NCBI RefSeq assembly: GCF_900105055.1
Contig: NZ_FNTA01000004.1
Span: 3,317,501-3,381,500, forward strand
Reading direction: 5' to 3'
DNA length: 64,000 nucleotides
Source of the DNA: Amycolatopsis lurida
GTDB lineage: Bacteria > Actinomycetota > Actinomycetes > Mycobacteriales > Pseudonocardiaceae
The number at the start of each line of letters is the position of its first letter. Position 1 is the first letter of the stretch. Below, piece after piece: positions 40,104 through 48,583 of this stretch. Under the pieces are notes generated by a model. It was given only the letters and a program-made list of their open reading frames with translations. It made no database searches and was not told the DNA's origin. A program made the position numbers and the translations under genes.

Positions 40104-40952
40104 GTGAAGAGGGACGATGACGCGGCCCCGGTGGCGCCGACCGGGGTCGACACCGAAAAGCCTTCCGCGGCGAGGATCTACGACTGGTTCCTCGGCGGGA
40201 CCCACAACTGGGCGGTCGACCGCGAGTTCGCCCGTGCGCTGGAAAAGCAGTGGCGGTGGGTCAAACCCGGCGCGCGGCACAACCGCGAGTTCATGAACCG
40301 GGTCGTGCGCGCGGCCTTGAACGCCGGGATCCGGCAGTTCATCGATCTGGGCTCCGGTGTCCCGACCGCCGGGAACGTGCACGAGATCGTCCAGGAGGAA
40401 CTGGAGCCGGGCGATACGGCGAAGGTCGTGTACGTCGACTACGAGCCAGTGGCGGTGGCGCACGCGGAGCTGATCCTCGAACGGCACGAGGCGACCGACT
40501 GGGCCGGGATCATCCAGGCGGACATGCGGCGGCCGAAGGACGTCCTGCGGCATCCGGAGACGCTGCGGCTGATCGATTTCGACCAGCCGGTGTGCCTGAT
40601 GATGATGGCCGTCCTGCATTTCGCCGGGCCGCACGACGATCCGCCCGCGCTCGTCGCGACCTATCGGAACGCGCTGGCGCCCGGCAGCTGGCTGGGGCTG
40701 TCGCATATGAGCTTCGGCGGCCAGACGGGCCAGGACGCCGACGGGCTCCACTGGATGGTCGAGCAGTACCGGAAGACGAGCAACCCGGTGTGGATGCGGG
40801 ACCGCGAAGAGATCGAGCCGCTCTTCGGGGACTGGCCGCTGCTGGAGCCCGGCGTCGTCCACCTACCCGACTGGCGGCCGGTGCGGGAGCTGCGGCGGGA
40901 CGAGGAAGGTGCCCGGCCGTTCGCTTGGTGCGGGGTCGCCGTCCACCCCTGA
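40104..40952 (+). CDS. SAM-dependent methyltransferase, Methyltransf_19 (DUF574) family
   Basis: 282 residues from a GTG at 40104, six bases after a TAGGCT -10-like hexamer, so possibly leaderless. Recognised by the family's start (PSAARIYDWFLGGTHNWAVDRE), NREFMNRVVRAAL, the SAM loop FIDLGSGVPTAGNVHEI, and VVYVDYEPVAVAHAE. The family is expanded in actinomycetes; few members have a known substrate, and some act in secondary metabolism. Follows the acetyltransferase but probably has its own promoter. Confidence 0.88.
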   Translation: MKRDDDAAPVAPTGVDTEKPSAARIYDWFLGGTHNWAVDREFARALEKQWRWVKPGARHNREFMNRVVRAALNAGIRQFIDLGSGVPTAGNVHEIVQEELEPGDTAKVVYVDYEPVAVAHAELILERHEATDWAGIIQADMRRPKDVLRHPETLRLIDFDQPVCLMMMAVLHFAGPHDDPPALVATYRNALAPGSWLGLSHMSFGGQTGQDADGLHWMVEQYRKTSNPVWMRDREEIEPLFGDWPLLEPGVVHLPDWRPVRELRRDEEGARPFAWCGVAVHP

Positions 40953-40975
40953 CATCCGACCTTTGCGTCCAACAC

Positions 40976-41001
40976 GTCGCGTTTAGCCCCCTAAACGCGA
41001 C
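40976..41001. repeat. TTTAGC/GCTAAA palindrome
   Basis: Perfect 11-bp arms GTCGCGTTTAG and CTAAACGCGAC around CCCC. It lies 24 bases after the methyltransferase stop and is the last copy I find in the window. Confidence 0.88.
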
Positions 41002-41080
41002 GCGTTGCGCGCTAGAGGTCGGAGGGCAGGGTGATCGCTGACGGCGAACGCGGAAAGGAAACAAACGGGTCGATCGGAGA

Positions 41081-41101
41081 GTTGAGCTAGACAGACTCAA
41101 C
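41081..41101 (+). promoter_or_regulatory. HAIR-like HspR operator upstream of lon
   Basis: GTTGAGC, seven bases, ACTCAAC. This matches the HspR-associated inverted repeat CTTGAGT-N7-ACTCAAG in layout, with changes only at the outer positions and one inner base. HspR represses dnaK, clpB and, in Streptomyces, lon. It sits 19-39 bases before the lon start. Confidence 0.8.
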
Positions 41102-41119
41102 TAACCGAGGAGTGCACAG

Positions 41120-43522
41120 ATGACCGACAACCGCCTCCTGCCCGTCCTCCCGCTCGATGACGACGTCGTGCTGCCGGGCATGATCGTCCCGCTCGACCTC
41201 GCCGACACGGAGACGCGCGCCGCGGTGGAGTCCGCCCAGGCCACCACGCCTGCCCAGGCTTCCTTCCCGGGGATCCGGTCCAGCGCCGCCACGAAGGCCG
41301 AAGTGCTGATCGTCCCCCGCGTCCACGGCGAGTACGCCGGACTCGGCACCATCGCGACCGTCGAGCGCATCGGGCGTGTGCCCGGCGGCAAGACCGCGGT
41401 ACTGCTGCGCGGCACCCGCCGCGCCGTCGTCGGCCACATCGCCGACGGTCCCGGCGCCGCCCGCTGGGTGCACGCCGAGGTCGCCGCCGAGACCACCGAC
41501 GACAACTCCGCGAAGCTCGCGTCCGAGTACAAGTCCGTCGTCATCGCGATCCTGCAGCAGCGCGGCGGCTGGCAGATGATCGACGCCGTCCAGGAGGTCG
41601 AGGAGCCATCCGCGCTCGCCGACCTGGCGGGCAACTCGTCCTACCTGAAGACCGAGCAGAAGCTCGAACTGCTGACCACGCTCGACGTCTCCACGCGGCT
41701 GGAGAAGGCGCTCGAATGGAGCCGCGAGCAGCTGGCCGAGCTCGAGGTCACCGACACCATCCGCAAGGACGTCCAGGAGGGCATGGAGAAGCAGCAGAAG
41801 GAGTTCCTGCTGCGCCGCCAGCTCGAAGCCATCCGCAAGGAGCTGGGCGAACTCGACGGGACCGCGAACGACGACGACTACCGCGCCCGCGTCGAGGCCG
41901 CCGAACTGCCGGAAGCGGTCAAGAAGGCCGCACTGTCCGAAGTGGACAAACTGGAGCGGACCTCCGACCAGTCCCCGGAGGGCGGCTGGATCCGCACGTG
42001 GCTGGACACCGTCCTCGAACTGCCGTGGAACGAGCGCACCACCGACGTCCACGACATCGCGGCCGCGCGCGACATCCTCGACGCCGACCACGCCGGTCTC
42101 GACGACGTGAAGGAACGCATCATCGAGTACCTGGCCGTGCGCAAGCGTCGCGCGGAGTCGGGGCTCGGCCCGGTCGGCGGCCGTCGTTCGGGGGCGGTGC
42201 TGGCGCTCGCCGGCCCTCCCGGGGTCGGCAAGACGTCGCTCGGCGAGTCCGTGGCGAAGGCGATGGGCCGCAAGTTCGTCCGGGTCGCGCTCGGTGGCAT
42301 CCGCGACGAGGCCGAGATCCGCGGTCACCGCCGCACCTACGTCGGCGCGCTGCCCGGCCGGATCGTCCGCGCCATCAAGGAAGCCGGGTCGATGAACCCG
42401 GTCGTGCTGCTCGACGAGATCGACAAGGTCGGCGCCGACTACCGCGGCGACCCGACGGCCGCGCTGCTGGAGGTGCTGGACCCGGAGCAGAACCACACCT
42501 TCCGCGACCACTACCTCGAGGTCGAGCTGGACCTGTCCGACGTCGTGTTCCTGGCGACGGCGAACGCGCTCGAGACCATCCCCGGCCCGCTGCTGGACCG
42601 GATGGAGCTGGTCACCCTCGACGGCTACACCGAGCACGAGAAGGTCACCATCGCCCGCGACCACCTGCTCCCCCGCGAGCTGGAGCGTGCCGGTCTCGGC
42701 AAGGACGACGTCACGCTGACCGACGGCGCGTTCAGCCGCATCGCCGCCGAGTACACGCGGGAAGCCGGGGTGCGCAACGCGAACCGGACCATCGCGAAGG
42801 TGCTGCGGAAGGTGGCGACCAAGGTCGCACTGGACGAGGTCGAGCTGCCGCTGACGATCGACGCCGACGGCCTCGAGACCTACCTCGGCCGCCCGCGGCA
42901 CCTGCCTGAATCCTCACTGCCCGCGTCGACGCAGCGCACGTCGACCCCTGGTGTGGCGACCGGCCTGGCCGTGACCGGCGCCGGCGGTGACGTCCTCTAC
43001 ATCGAGGCGTCGCTGGCGGATCCGGAGTCGGGCTCGACCGGGCTGTCGCTGACCGGCCAGCTGGGTGACGTGATGAAGGAGTCGGTGCAGATCGCGTTGT
43101 CGTACCTGCGCTCGCGCGGCGCCGAGCTGGAACTGCCGGTCGGCGATCTGAAGGACCGCGGCATCCACGTGCACGTCCCGGCGGGCGCGGTGCCCAAGGA
43201 CGGGCCGAGCGCCGGAATCACGATGACGACCGCGCTGGCGTCCCTGCTTTCCGGCCGGGTCGTGAAGTCGGACGTCGCGATGACCGGTGAGGTGTCGCTG
43301 ACCGGGCGCGTGCTGCCGATCGGCGGGGTCAAGCAGAAGCTGCTCGCCGCGCACCGGGCGGGGATGAAGACGGTGATCATCCCGCAGCGCAACGAACCCG
43401 ATCTGGACGACGTGCCTGCCGAAGTGCTGGCGCAGCTGGACGTCCACGCCGTGGCGAACGTCCGCGACGTCCTGGACATCGCGCTGGCCCCGGCGACGGC
43501 TCCGGTCGCCCAGGCGGCGTAA
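41120..43522 (+). CDS. lon: ATP-dependent protease Lon
   Basis: 800 residues from an ATG at 41120 with GAGGAG upstream. N-terminal substrate domain (LLPVLPLDDDVVLPGM), coiled coil around 200-245 (EGMEKQQKEFLLRRQLEAIRKEL), AAA+ module with Walker A GPPGVGKT (365-372) and Walker B LLDEIDK, then the protease domain with the Ser697-Lys738 dyad (PKDGPSAGI and GGVKQKLLAA). It degrades misfolded proteins in the cytoplasm. A HAIR-like operator upstream suggests heat-inducible, HspR-repressed expression. Ends at a hairpin 24 bases on. Confidence 0.98.
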   Translation: MTDNRLLPVLPLDDDVVLPGMIVPLDLADTETRAAVESAQATTPAQASFPGIRSSAATKAEVLIVPRVHGEYAGLGTIATVERIGRVPGGKTAVLLRGTRRAVVGHIADGPGAARWVHAEVAAETTDDNSAKLASEYKSVVIAILQQRGGWQMIDAVQEVEEPSALADLAGNSSYLKTEQKLELLTTLDVSTRLEKALEWSREQLAELEVTDTIRKDVQEGMEKQQKEFLLRRQLEAIRKELGELDGTANDDDYRARVEAAELPEAVKKAALSEVDKLERTSDQSPEGGWIRTWLDTVLELPWNERTTDVHDIAAARDILDADHAGLDDVKERIIEYLAVRKRRAESGLGPVGGRRSGAVLALAGPPGVGKTSLGESVAKAMGRKFVRVALGGIRDEAEIRGHRRTYVGALPGRIVRAIKEAGSMNPVVLLDEIDKVGADYRGDPTAALLEVLDPEQNHTFRDHYLEVELDLSDVVFLATANALETIPGPLLDRMELVTLDGYTEHEKVTIARDHLLPRELERAGLGKDDVTLTDGAFSRIAAEYTREAGVRNANRTIAKVLRKVATKVALDEVELPLTIDADGLETYLGRPRHLPESSLPASTQRTSTPGVATGLAVTGAGGDVLYIEASLADPESGSTGLSLTGQLGDVMKESVQIALSYLRSRGAELELPVGDLKDRGIHVHVPAGAVPKDGPSAGITMTTALASLLSGRVVKSDVAMTGEVSLTGRVLPIGGVKQKLLAAHRAGMKTVIIPQRNEPDLDDVPAEVLAQLDVHAVANVRDVLDIALAPATAPVAQAA

Positions 43523-43545
43523 CAGCGCGAGGCCCGACAGCCCTG

Positions 43546-43577
43546 AAGCCCCGGATCCTGCCCAGGATCCGGGGCTT
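43546..43577 (+). terminator. lon terminator
   Basis: Perfect 15-bp arms AAGCCCCGGATCCTG and CAGGATCCGGGGCTT around CC, ending in a short T-run (CTTTCG). Confidence 0.85.
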
Positions 43578-43629
43578 TCGGCGTTCCGAGATCCGGACGA
43601 ACCCGGACATTGCTTCGCCTTAAACTCCC

Positions 43630-43644
43630 TATCACATTTTGATA
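43630..43644. promoter_or_regulatory. possible operator TATCA-N5-TGATA
   Basis: An inverted repeat TATCA, CATTT, TGATA lies in an A/T-rich patch about 55 bases before the small membrane-protein gene that is co-translated with an XRE regulator. It could be that regulator's site. Confidence 0.35.
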
Positions 43645-43698
43645 ACGTGTATTGCGTGCCACCCAGCAGGGGTGCGTGATCCTTGAGAGGGCAAGGTC

Positions 43699-43899
43699 AT
43701 GAGTCAAGGAATTCTTTCCCCGTTGCGGCCGAGGCGCAGGTGCGTTTCAGCCGGTCAGATCGTCTGTCTGAGCATTCTCACCGGTTTCACCGCGGCGCTG
43801 ACCTTCGCCGGCACCAGTGCCTCGATCGCCGCGGGCATCGCCATCGCCCTGTTCGGCGCCGTTCTCCGCCACCCTGTGCCCGCCAGGGTACCCAGGTGA
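43699..43899 (+). CDS. small membrane protein
   Basis: 66 residues from an ATG at 43699 with GAGAGGGCAAGG upstream. A basic N-terminus (PLRPRRRCVSAGQ) precedes two hydrophobic stretches (IVCLSILTGFTAALTFAG and SIAAGIAIALFGAVL), so probably two membrane helices. It is real rather than chance: the stop TGA overlaps the next gene's GTG (GTGA), indicating translational coupling. Function unknown. Confidence 0.65.
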   Translation: MSQGILSPLRPRRRCVSAGQIVCLSILTGFTAALTFAGTSASIAAGIAIALFGAVLRHPVPARVPR

Positions 43900-44399
43900 A
43901 CACCGAATCGGAGTTCATGGCGCGGCTGCGTGAACTTCGCGACCGAAGCGGCCTCAGCATCCGCGCGCTGGCCGCCGCGACCGGTTGGTCCCGCAGCACC
44001 TTGGCCGACCTGCTGGCCCGGAACACCTTGCCCGGCAATGAAAACCAGATGAGGGCCCTGCTGCGCGCGCTGCTCCGGTCGGTTCCCGGAGAGCCGGGGA
44101 TCGACGAGTATCTCGCGGAGTGGCGTCACCTGATCGGACGTCGCCACCACCGCAATGGCGGATGCGCGCCGATCGATCGGATACTGCTCGCTTTGGCCGT
44201 CGCGGAACAGCGCGGCGGGGCCGACGCGCCGGGGCTCCGCAAAGCCCGGGAAATCGTGCTGAACGAGGGTTCCCTACGAAAGTTCTCTTCTCGCGGTGAA
44301 TACGCCGCGAATTCACCTGGAAGTCCCGTTCCGCCCGTACTCTCCGACCCGCTCCTTCCCGCACCACCACATCAGCGGATGTCTCGGAGGCATGAGTGA
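43896..44399 (+). CDS. XRE-family helix-turn-helix regulator
   Basis: 167 residues from the GTG at 43896 that overlaps the preceding stop. Residues about 8-40 form an XRE HTH (FMARLRELRDRSGLSIRALA, AATGWSRSTLADLLARN). The middle (MRALLRALLRSVPGEPGIDEYLAEWRHL) resembles the helical region of actinomycete NTPase-less HTH proteins. The C-terminus is Pro/Ser-rich. It is sandwiched between a small membrane protein and a PhoX-type phosphatase, with GTGA overlaps on both sides, so it probably controls this three-gene operon. Confidence 0.8.
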   Translation: MNTESEFMARLRELRDRSGLSIRALAAATGWSRSTLADLLARNTLPGNENQMRALLRALLRSVPGEPGIDEYLAEWRHLIGRRHHRNGGCAPIDRILLALAVAEQRGGADAPGLRKAREIVLNEGSLRKFSSRGEYAANSPGSPVPPVLSDPLLPAPPHQRMSRRHE

Positions 44400-45556
44400 A
44401 GCGACGGAATTTCCTGCGCGCGGCCGTGGTCGGCGCCGGTGTCACGGCGTTCGGAAACAGGCTCTCGGGAGCGGCTCTCGCCGCGCCCGCCCAGAATGGA
44501 CCCAGCCCGTACGGCGCGCTCCAGGCGGCCGACGCGAACGGGATCCAGCTGCCGGCGGGATTCACCAGCCGCGTCATCGCGCGGTCCGGCCAGCAGGTCG
44601 CGAACACCGGGTACACCTGGCACAGCGCCCCGGACGGCGGCGCGGTGTTCGCCGACGGCAGCGGCTGGATCTACGTGTCGAATTCGGAGATCACGCCCGG
44701 CGGCGGGGCGAGCGCGATCAAATTCGACGCGAGCGGGAACATCACCGGCGCCCACCGCATCCTCTCGAACACGCGCCAAAACTGCGCGGGCGGCAAGACT
44801 CCTTGGAACACCTGGCTTTCCTGCGAGGAGATCGACCTCGGGTTCGTCTACGAGTGCCAGCCGAACGGCCCGGCCACGGCCGCCGTCCAGCGGCCCGCGA
44901 TGGGGAAGTTCAAGCACGAGGCGGCGGCGGCCGACCCGGTGCGCAAGGTCGTCTACCTGACCGAGGACACCTCGGACGGCTGTTTCTATCGCTTCGTCCC
45001 GACGACGTGGGGCAACCTCTCCGCCGGAACACTGCAGGTGCTGAAGGCGGGCACGGGGACCTCGGGCAGCTTCACCTGGGCGAACGTGCCCGACCCTGAC
45101 GGCTCCCCCACCGCCACCCGCAACCAGGTGTCCGGCGCGAAGCGGTTCAGCGGCGGCGAAGGACTGCACTACGCCAACGACACCGCGTGGTTCACCACCA
45201 AAGGTGACAACCGCGTCTGGCAGCTCAACCTCACGAACAACACCTACGAGCTGGCCTACGACGACTCGCTGGTCAGCCCCGGCTCGGCCCCGCTGACCGG
45301 CGTCGACAACGTCACCGGCACCTCCTCGGGTGACCTGTTCGTCGCCGAAGACGGCGGCAACATGGAGATCTGCATCATCACGCCGAACGACATCGTGGCG
45401 CCGTTCCTGCGGATCAACGGCCAGAGCTCGTCGGAGATCTGCGGCCCCGCGTTCACCCCGGCGGGGAACCGGCTGTACTTCTCGTCGCAACGCGGTACCT
45501 CCGGTTCGTCCTCCGGCGGGATCACCTACGAGGTGACCGGCCCCTTCCGTTCCTGA
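44396..45556 (+). CDS. PhoX-family phosphatase-like secreted protein
   Basis: 386 residues from the GTG at 44396, overlapping the regulator's stop. Twin-arginine signal peptide: KRRNFLRAAVVGAGV, with cleavage after about residue 29 (ALAAPA). The mature protein is DUF839/PhoX-like: GGKTPWNTWLSCEE, CQPNGPATAAVQRPAMGKFKHEAA, FSGGEGLHY and LFVAEDGGNMEI. PhoX enzymes are calcium/iron alkaline phosphatases; this one is shorter than the typical full-length form, so phosphatase activity is likely but not certain. Exported folded by Tat. Confidence 0.85.
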   Translation: MKRRNFLRAAVVGAGVTAFGNRLSGAALAAPAQNGPSPYGALQAADANGIQLPAGFTSRVIARSGQQVANTGYTWHSAPDGGAVFADGSGWIYVSNSEITPGGGASAIKFDASGNITGAHRILSNTRQNCAGGKTPWNTWLSCEEIDLGFVYECQPNGPATAAVQRPAMGKFKHEAAAADPVRKVVYLTEDTSDGCFYRFVPTTWGNLSAGTLQVLKAGTGTSGSFTWANVPDPDGSPTATRNQVSGAKRFSGGEGLHYANDTAWFTTKGDNRVWQLNLTNNTYELAYDDSLVSPGSAPLTGVDNVTGTSSGDLFVAEDGGNMEICIITPNDIVAPFLRINGQSSSEICGPAFTPAGNRLYFSSQRGTSGSSSGGITYEVTGPFRS

Positions 45557-45566
45557 GTGCCTGTTG

Positions 45567-45612
45567 GTGAACCCGCGCCGCGATAGCGGGGCCTTCGGCC
45601 GGGCGGGTTCAC
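45567..45612 (+). terminator. PhoX operon terminator
   Basis: GTGAACCCGC and GCGGGTTCAC pair around an internal GC-rich hairpin just after the stop codon. Confidence 0.65.
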
Positions 45613-45634
45613 GCGTGTCCCTTTTCGAGTCCAT

Positions 45635-45674
45635 ACCGCGTGCGGGGCGCCCGGCCGGGCGCCCCGCACGCGGT
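45635..45674 (-). terminator. 20-bp perfect hairpin ending the DedA gene
   Basis: Arms ACCGCGTGCGGGGCGCCCGG and CCGGGCGCCCCGCACGCGGT are perfectly complementary with no spacer, directly abutting the DedA stop codon. Confidence 0.8.
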
Positions 45675-46325
45675 TCAGGCGTTGGTGCGGTTCTTCTCGC
45701 GCAGGCGGTTCACCACGAAGAGGGTCACCGCGACCGCCACGGCGGCGATCACGAAGTACTGGAAGAACCCGGCGTATTTCTCGACCAGGTGCCAGCTTTC
45801 CCCGAGGCCGTAGCCCGCCAGCACGAACACCGTGTTCCAGATCAGGCTGCCCAGCGTGGTCAGGGCCAGAAACCGCCAGAACGGCATGCGCTCGATCCCG
45901 GCGGGCAGCGAGATGAGGCTGCGGAAGATCGGCACCATCCTGCCGAAGAACACCGCCTTGGTGCCGTGTTTCTGGAACCAGGCCTCGGTCTTGTCGAAGT
46001 CGGAGGTCTTCACCAGCGGGATCTTCGCCATCCAGCGGCGGGTGCGGTCGCGGCCAAGCAGCTGTCCGAGGTAGTACACGATGATCGCGCCCGCGACCGA
46101 GCCGAACGTCGTCCACACCAGCGCTTCCACCAGGGTGAACGTGCCCTGGCTGGCGGAGAACCCGGCGAGCGGGAGCACCAGTTCGCTGGGGATCGGCGGG
46201 AACAGGTTGTCCAGGCCGACGATGATCGCGGCACCCGGACCGCCCAGCGCGTCCATCAGTGACACCGCCCAGCCGGCGAGTCCTCCCATCGATTCGCTGG
46301 CGGTTTGGGCGAGCAGGAGGTTCAT
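45675..46325 (-). CDS. DedA-family membrane protein
   Basis: 216 residues from an ATG at 46325 with AAAGG upstream; the open frame continues far upstream across the divergent gene and is not coding there. DedA/VTT fold: LDNLFPPIPSELVLPLAGF re-entrant motif, FGSVAGAIIVYYLGQLLGR, FFGRMVPIFRSLISLPAGIERMPFWRF and about four or five helices. DedA proteins flip lipids such as undecaprenyl phosphate or phosphatidylethanolamine. Monocistronic and divergent from the sensor kinase. Confidence 0.92.
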   Translation of the reverse strand: MNLLLAQTASESMGGLAGWAVSLMDALGGPGAAIIVGLDNLFPPIPSELVLPLAGFSASQGTFTLVEALVWTTFGSVAGAIIVYYLGQLLGRDRTRRWMAKIPLVKTSDFDKTEAWFQKHGTKAVFFGRMVPIFRSLISLPAGIERMPFWRFLALTTLGSLIWNTVFVLAGYGLGESWHLVEKYAGFFQYFVIAAVAVAVTLFVVNRLREKNRTNA

Positions 46326-46460
46326 GGCGGCCTTTCGTGGTCGTCTGCAGTTGCCAACGAACGTACGAATCACCCGGGTTCCGCACCCTGCGGTGAAGCG
46401 GCACAGATCACTGCGGAAAACCGCAATACCGCCCTTCGGATACCCCGCTAACCTGGCGCT

Positions 46461-47612
46461 ATGCCTTTTCCGGCAGCGATGCGCCGCTACCTGCGCAAAG
46501 CACTCCGCGGCACCCTCGGCCTGGCGATCGGCGCCATGACCTCCGTCGCGGAGTTCTTCTACGTGCTCTTCGGCGGCTTGGCGCTCACGATTCCCGCCCT
46601 GCGGCAGCCCGTCTTCGCCGGTGCGCGCGTACTGTCCGAAGTGGAACGGCGGCGGCTGGAGAAGTACTTCGGCGAGGAGAACGCCACGGACTACACCGGC
46701 CGTCGCGCGATGGCCTACCTCGTCCCGCGATGCGTCATCGGACTGCTGTGCGCCGCGATCTTCCTCATGACCGTGCTGGGCGCCGGATCCGGCGTGATCA
46801 TCGCCTCTCAGCTCCTCACCGGTCAGTCCCCCGGCGGGGGAGCGCCTGCCGACTGGTACGACCCGCTCACCACCGGACTCGTCGGCGCGCTGCTTGTTTT
46901 CCTCGCTTTGCAGGGGCTTCTCGGAGCCGCGACACTGGACGCCAGATTGGCGAGGCACTTTTTCGGGCCCAGCAAGAAGGAACAGTTGCGCCGCCGGGTC
47001 TCCGAACTCGCGACAAGCCGGGCCGAGGTGGTCGAGGCGGTCAACGGTGAGCGCCGCCGGATCGAACGGGATCTGCACGACGGCGTCCAGCAGCGGCTCG
47101 TCGCGCTCGGGATGCTGCTCGGCCGGGCACGGCGGGCCACCGACCCGGCGCACGCGTCGGACCTGCTCCGGCAAGCGCACGAGGAATCCCAGCGCGCCCT
47201 CGTCGACCTGCGCGAGGTCTCGTGGCGGGTGTATCCGATCGCGCTGGACGCGGACGGGCTGCATCCCGCGCTGGAAGCGCTCGCGGAACGCTCGGGGGTC
47301 CCGGTCCACCTGCGGGTCGACCTGCCGGAACGGCCACCGGCGGCCATCGAGACCGTCGTCTACTTCGTCGCGTCCGAGGCGGTCACCAATACGATCAAGC
47401 ACGCCGCGGCGACGCGGATCGACATCGAGGCCGAACGAGACGGGGACAGGGTGCGGGTGCGGATCACCGATGACGGCACGGGCGGGGCCCGGGAGTCCGG
47501 CGGCGGCCTTTCCGGCCTCGCCCGGCGCGTCGCGGCCGCGGATGGGGAGTTCACTGTGGACAGTCCGCCCGGCGGCCCGACCGTGGTGACGGCGGTGCTG
47601 CCGTGCGGGTGA
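46461..47612 (+). CDS. sensor histidine kinase (NarL type)
   Basis: 383 residues from an ATG at 46461, six bases after TAACCT, so possibly leaderless. The N-terminal sensor has hydrophobic segments at about 28-45, 93-118 and 134-155. HisKA_3 dimerisation domain: GERRRIERDLHDGVQQRLVALG with phospho-accepting H206. The HATPase domain has the N box SEAVTNTIKHAAA and G1 box ITDDGTGG. It overlaps the response-regulator gene by 10 bases. The stimulus is unknown. Confidence 0.92.
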   Translation: MPFPAAMRRYLRKALRGTLGLAIGAMTSVAEFFYVLFGGLALTIPALRQPVFAGARVLSEVERRRLEKYFGEENATDYTGRRAMAYLVPRCVIGLLCAAIFLMTVLGAGSGVIIASQLLTGQSPGGGAPADWYDPLTTGLVGALLVFLALQGLLGAATLDARLARHFFGPSKKEQLRRRVSELATSRAEVVEAVNGERRRIERDLHDGVQQRLVALGMLLGRARRATDPAHASDLLRQAHEESQRALVDLREVSWRVYPIALDADGLHPALEALAERSGVPVHLRVDLPERPPAAIETVVYFVASEAVTNTIKHAAATRIDIEAERDGDRVRVRITDDGTGGARESGGGLSGLARRVAAADGEFTVDSPPGGPTVVTAVLPCG

Positions 47613-48247
47613 TCCTCGCCGAGGACTCGACCCTGCTGCGCGAGGGGCTGGTCCGCCTGCTGGCCGAAGAGGGGCACGAGGTCGTGGCGTCGGTCGGCGA
47701 CGGTGACGCGCTCCTCTCGACGACGGCCGCCTATCAGCCGGACGTGATCGTCACCGACGTCCGTATGCCGCCGACCCATACCGACGAGGGGCTTCGCGCG
47801 GCGCTCGAGATCCGGCAACGCTGGCCGGAAATCGGGGTGCTGGTGCTCTCGCAGTACGTCGAGAAGCGCTACGCCGCCGAGTTGATCACCGGCGACGGTG
47901 AGCGCGTCGGCTATCTCCTGAAGGACCGGGTCGCTCAAGTGGGCGAATTCCTGGACGCGCTCGACCGCGTCGCCGCGGGCGGGGCGGCGTTCGATCCGGA
48001 GGTCGTCCGGCGGCTGCTCGCGCGGACCACACACACCGATCCGCTCGCGAAACTGACCGTCCGCGAGCGCGAAGTGCTGGAGAAAATGGCGCAGGGCCAC
48101 ACGAACGCCGGGATCGCCGAGTCGCTGTTCGTGTCGCTGAGCGCCGTCGAGAAGCACGTGAACGCCATCTTCGACAAGCTCGGACTGGCCAGCACCGCCG
48201 GGTACAGCCGTCGCGTCCTCGCGATCCTGCGGTACCTCGGTTCCTGA
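47603..48247 (+). CDS. LuxR/NarL-type response regulator
   Basis: 214 residues from a GTG at 47603. Receiver domain with acidic E7/D8, phospho-accepting D52 (VIVTDVRMPP) and the conserved Lys in LLKDR; C-terminal LuxR HTH (LTVREREVLEKMAQGHTNAGIAE, LSAVEKHVNAIFDKLGL). Partner of the overlapping histidine kinase. Targets unknown; DedA is the divergent neighbour. Confidence 0.93.
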   Translation: MRVILAEDSTLLREGLVRLLAEEGHEVVASVGDGDALLSTTAAYQPDVIVTDVRMPPTHTDEGLRAALEIRQRWPEIGVLVLSQYVEKRYAAELITGDGERVGYLLKDRVAQVGEFLDALDRVAAGGAAFDPEVVRRLLARTTHTDPLAKLTVREREVLEKMAQGHTNAGIAESLFVSLSAVEKHVNAIFDKLGLASTAGYSRRVLAILRYLGS

Positions 48248-48256
48248 GCCCTGAGG

Positions 48257-48286
48257 TTGACAGGCAAGTGACGACTTGCCTATAAC
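48257..48286 (+). promoter_or_regulatory. leaderless promoter with built-in palindromic operator
   Basis: TTGACA (48257-48262), an 18-base spacer and TATAAC (48281-48286). The spacer is itself a perfect inverted repeat, GGCAAGT GACG ACTTGCC. The start codon is at 48293, the expected transcription start, so the mRNA should be leaderless and the site is well placed for autorepression by the ArsR protein. Confidence 0.85.
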
Positions 48287-48292
48287 TGCGGC

Positions 48293-48583
48293 GTGGACGG
48301 CGACCTGTTCAAGGCGATCGGCGACGCGACGCGACGCACCATCCTGGACGAGCTGACCGAAAAGGACGGTCAAACCCTGTTCGAGATCTGCGGCAGGCTG
48401 ACCATGAAACACGGCCTGGCCTCGTCACGGCAGGCCATCTCGCAGCATCTCGCAATGCTCGAACAGGCGGGCTTGGTGCACACCCGGCGACAGGGCCGCT
48501 ACAAGTTCCACCACATCGACACGAGCCCGTTGCGGTCGATCGTCGAGCGGTGGCCCATCGACCGAGAGGAACCGAACCCGTGA
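48293..48583 (+). CDS. ArsR-family transcriptional regulator
   Basis: 96 residues from a GTG at 48293. Winged helix of the ArsR type: DLFKAIGDATRRTILDEL, SSRQAISQHLAMLEQAGLVHTRRQGRYKFHHID. No metal-binding cysteine cluster typical of metal sensors is present (a single Cys, in EICGR), so it is of the YgaV/SdpR-like non-metal subgroup. The downstream VOC gene overlaps its stop (GTGA), and a palindrome fills its own promoter, so it probably represses this two-gene unit. Confidence 0.92.
   Translation: MDGDLFKAIGDATRRTILDELTEKDGQTLFEICGRLTMKHGLASSRQAISQHLAMLEQAGLVHTRRQGRYKFHHIDTSPLRSIVERWPIDREEPNP

Noticed and set aside
45675..47402. 575-codon minus-strand frame as one large protein
   Set aside because: Only the last 216 codons are DedA; the rest is antisense to the sensor kinase gene.
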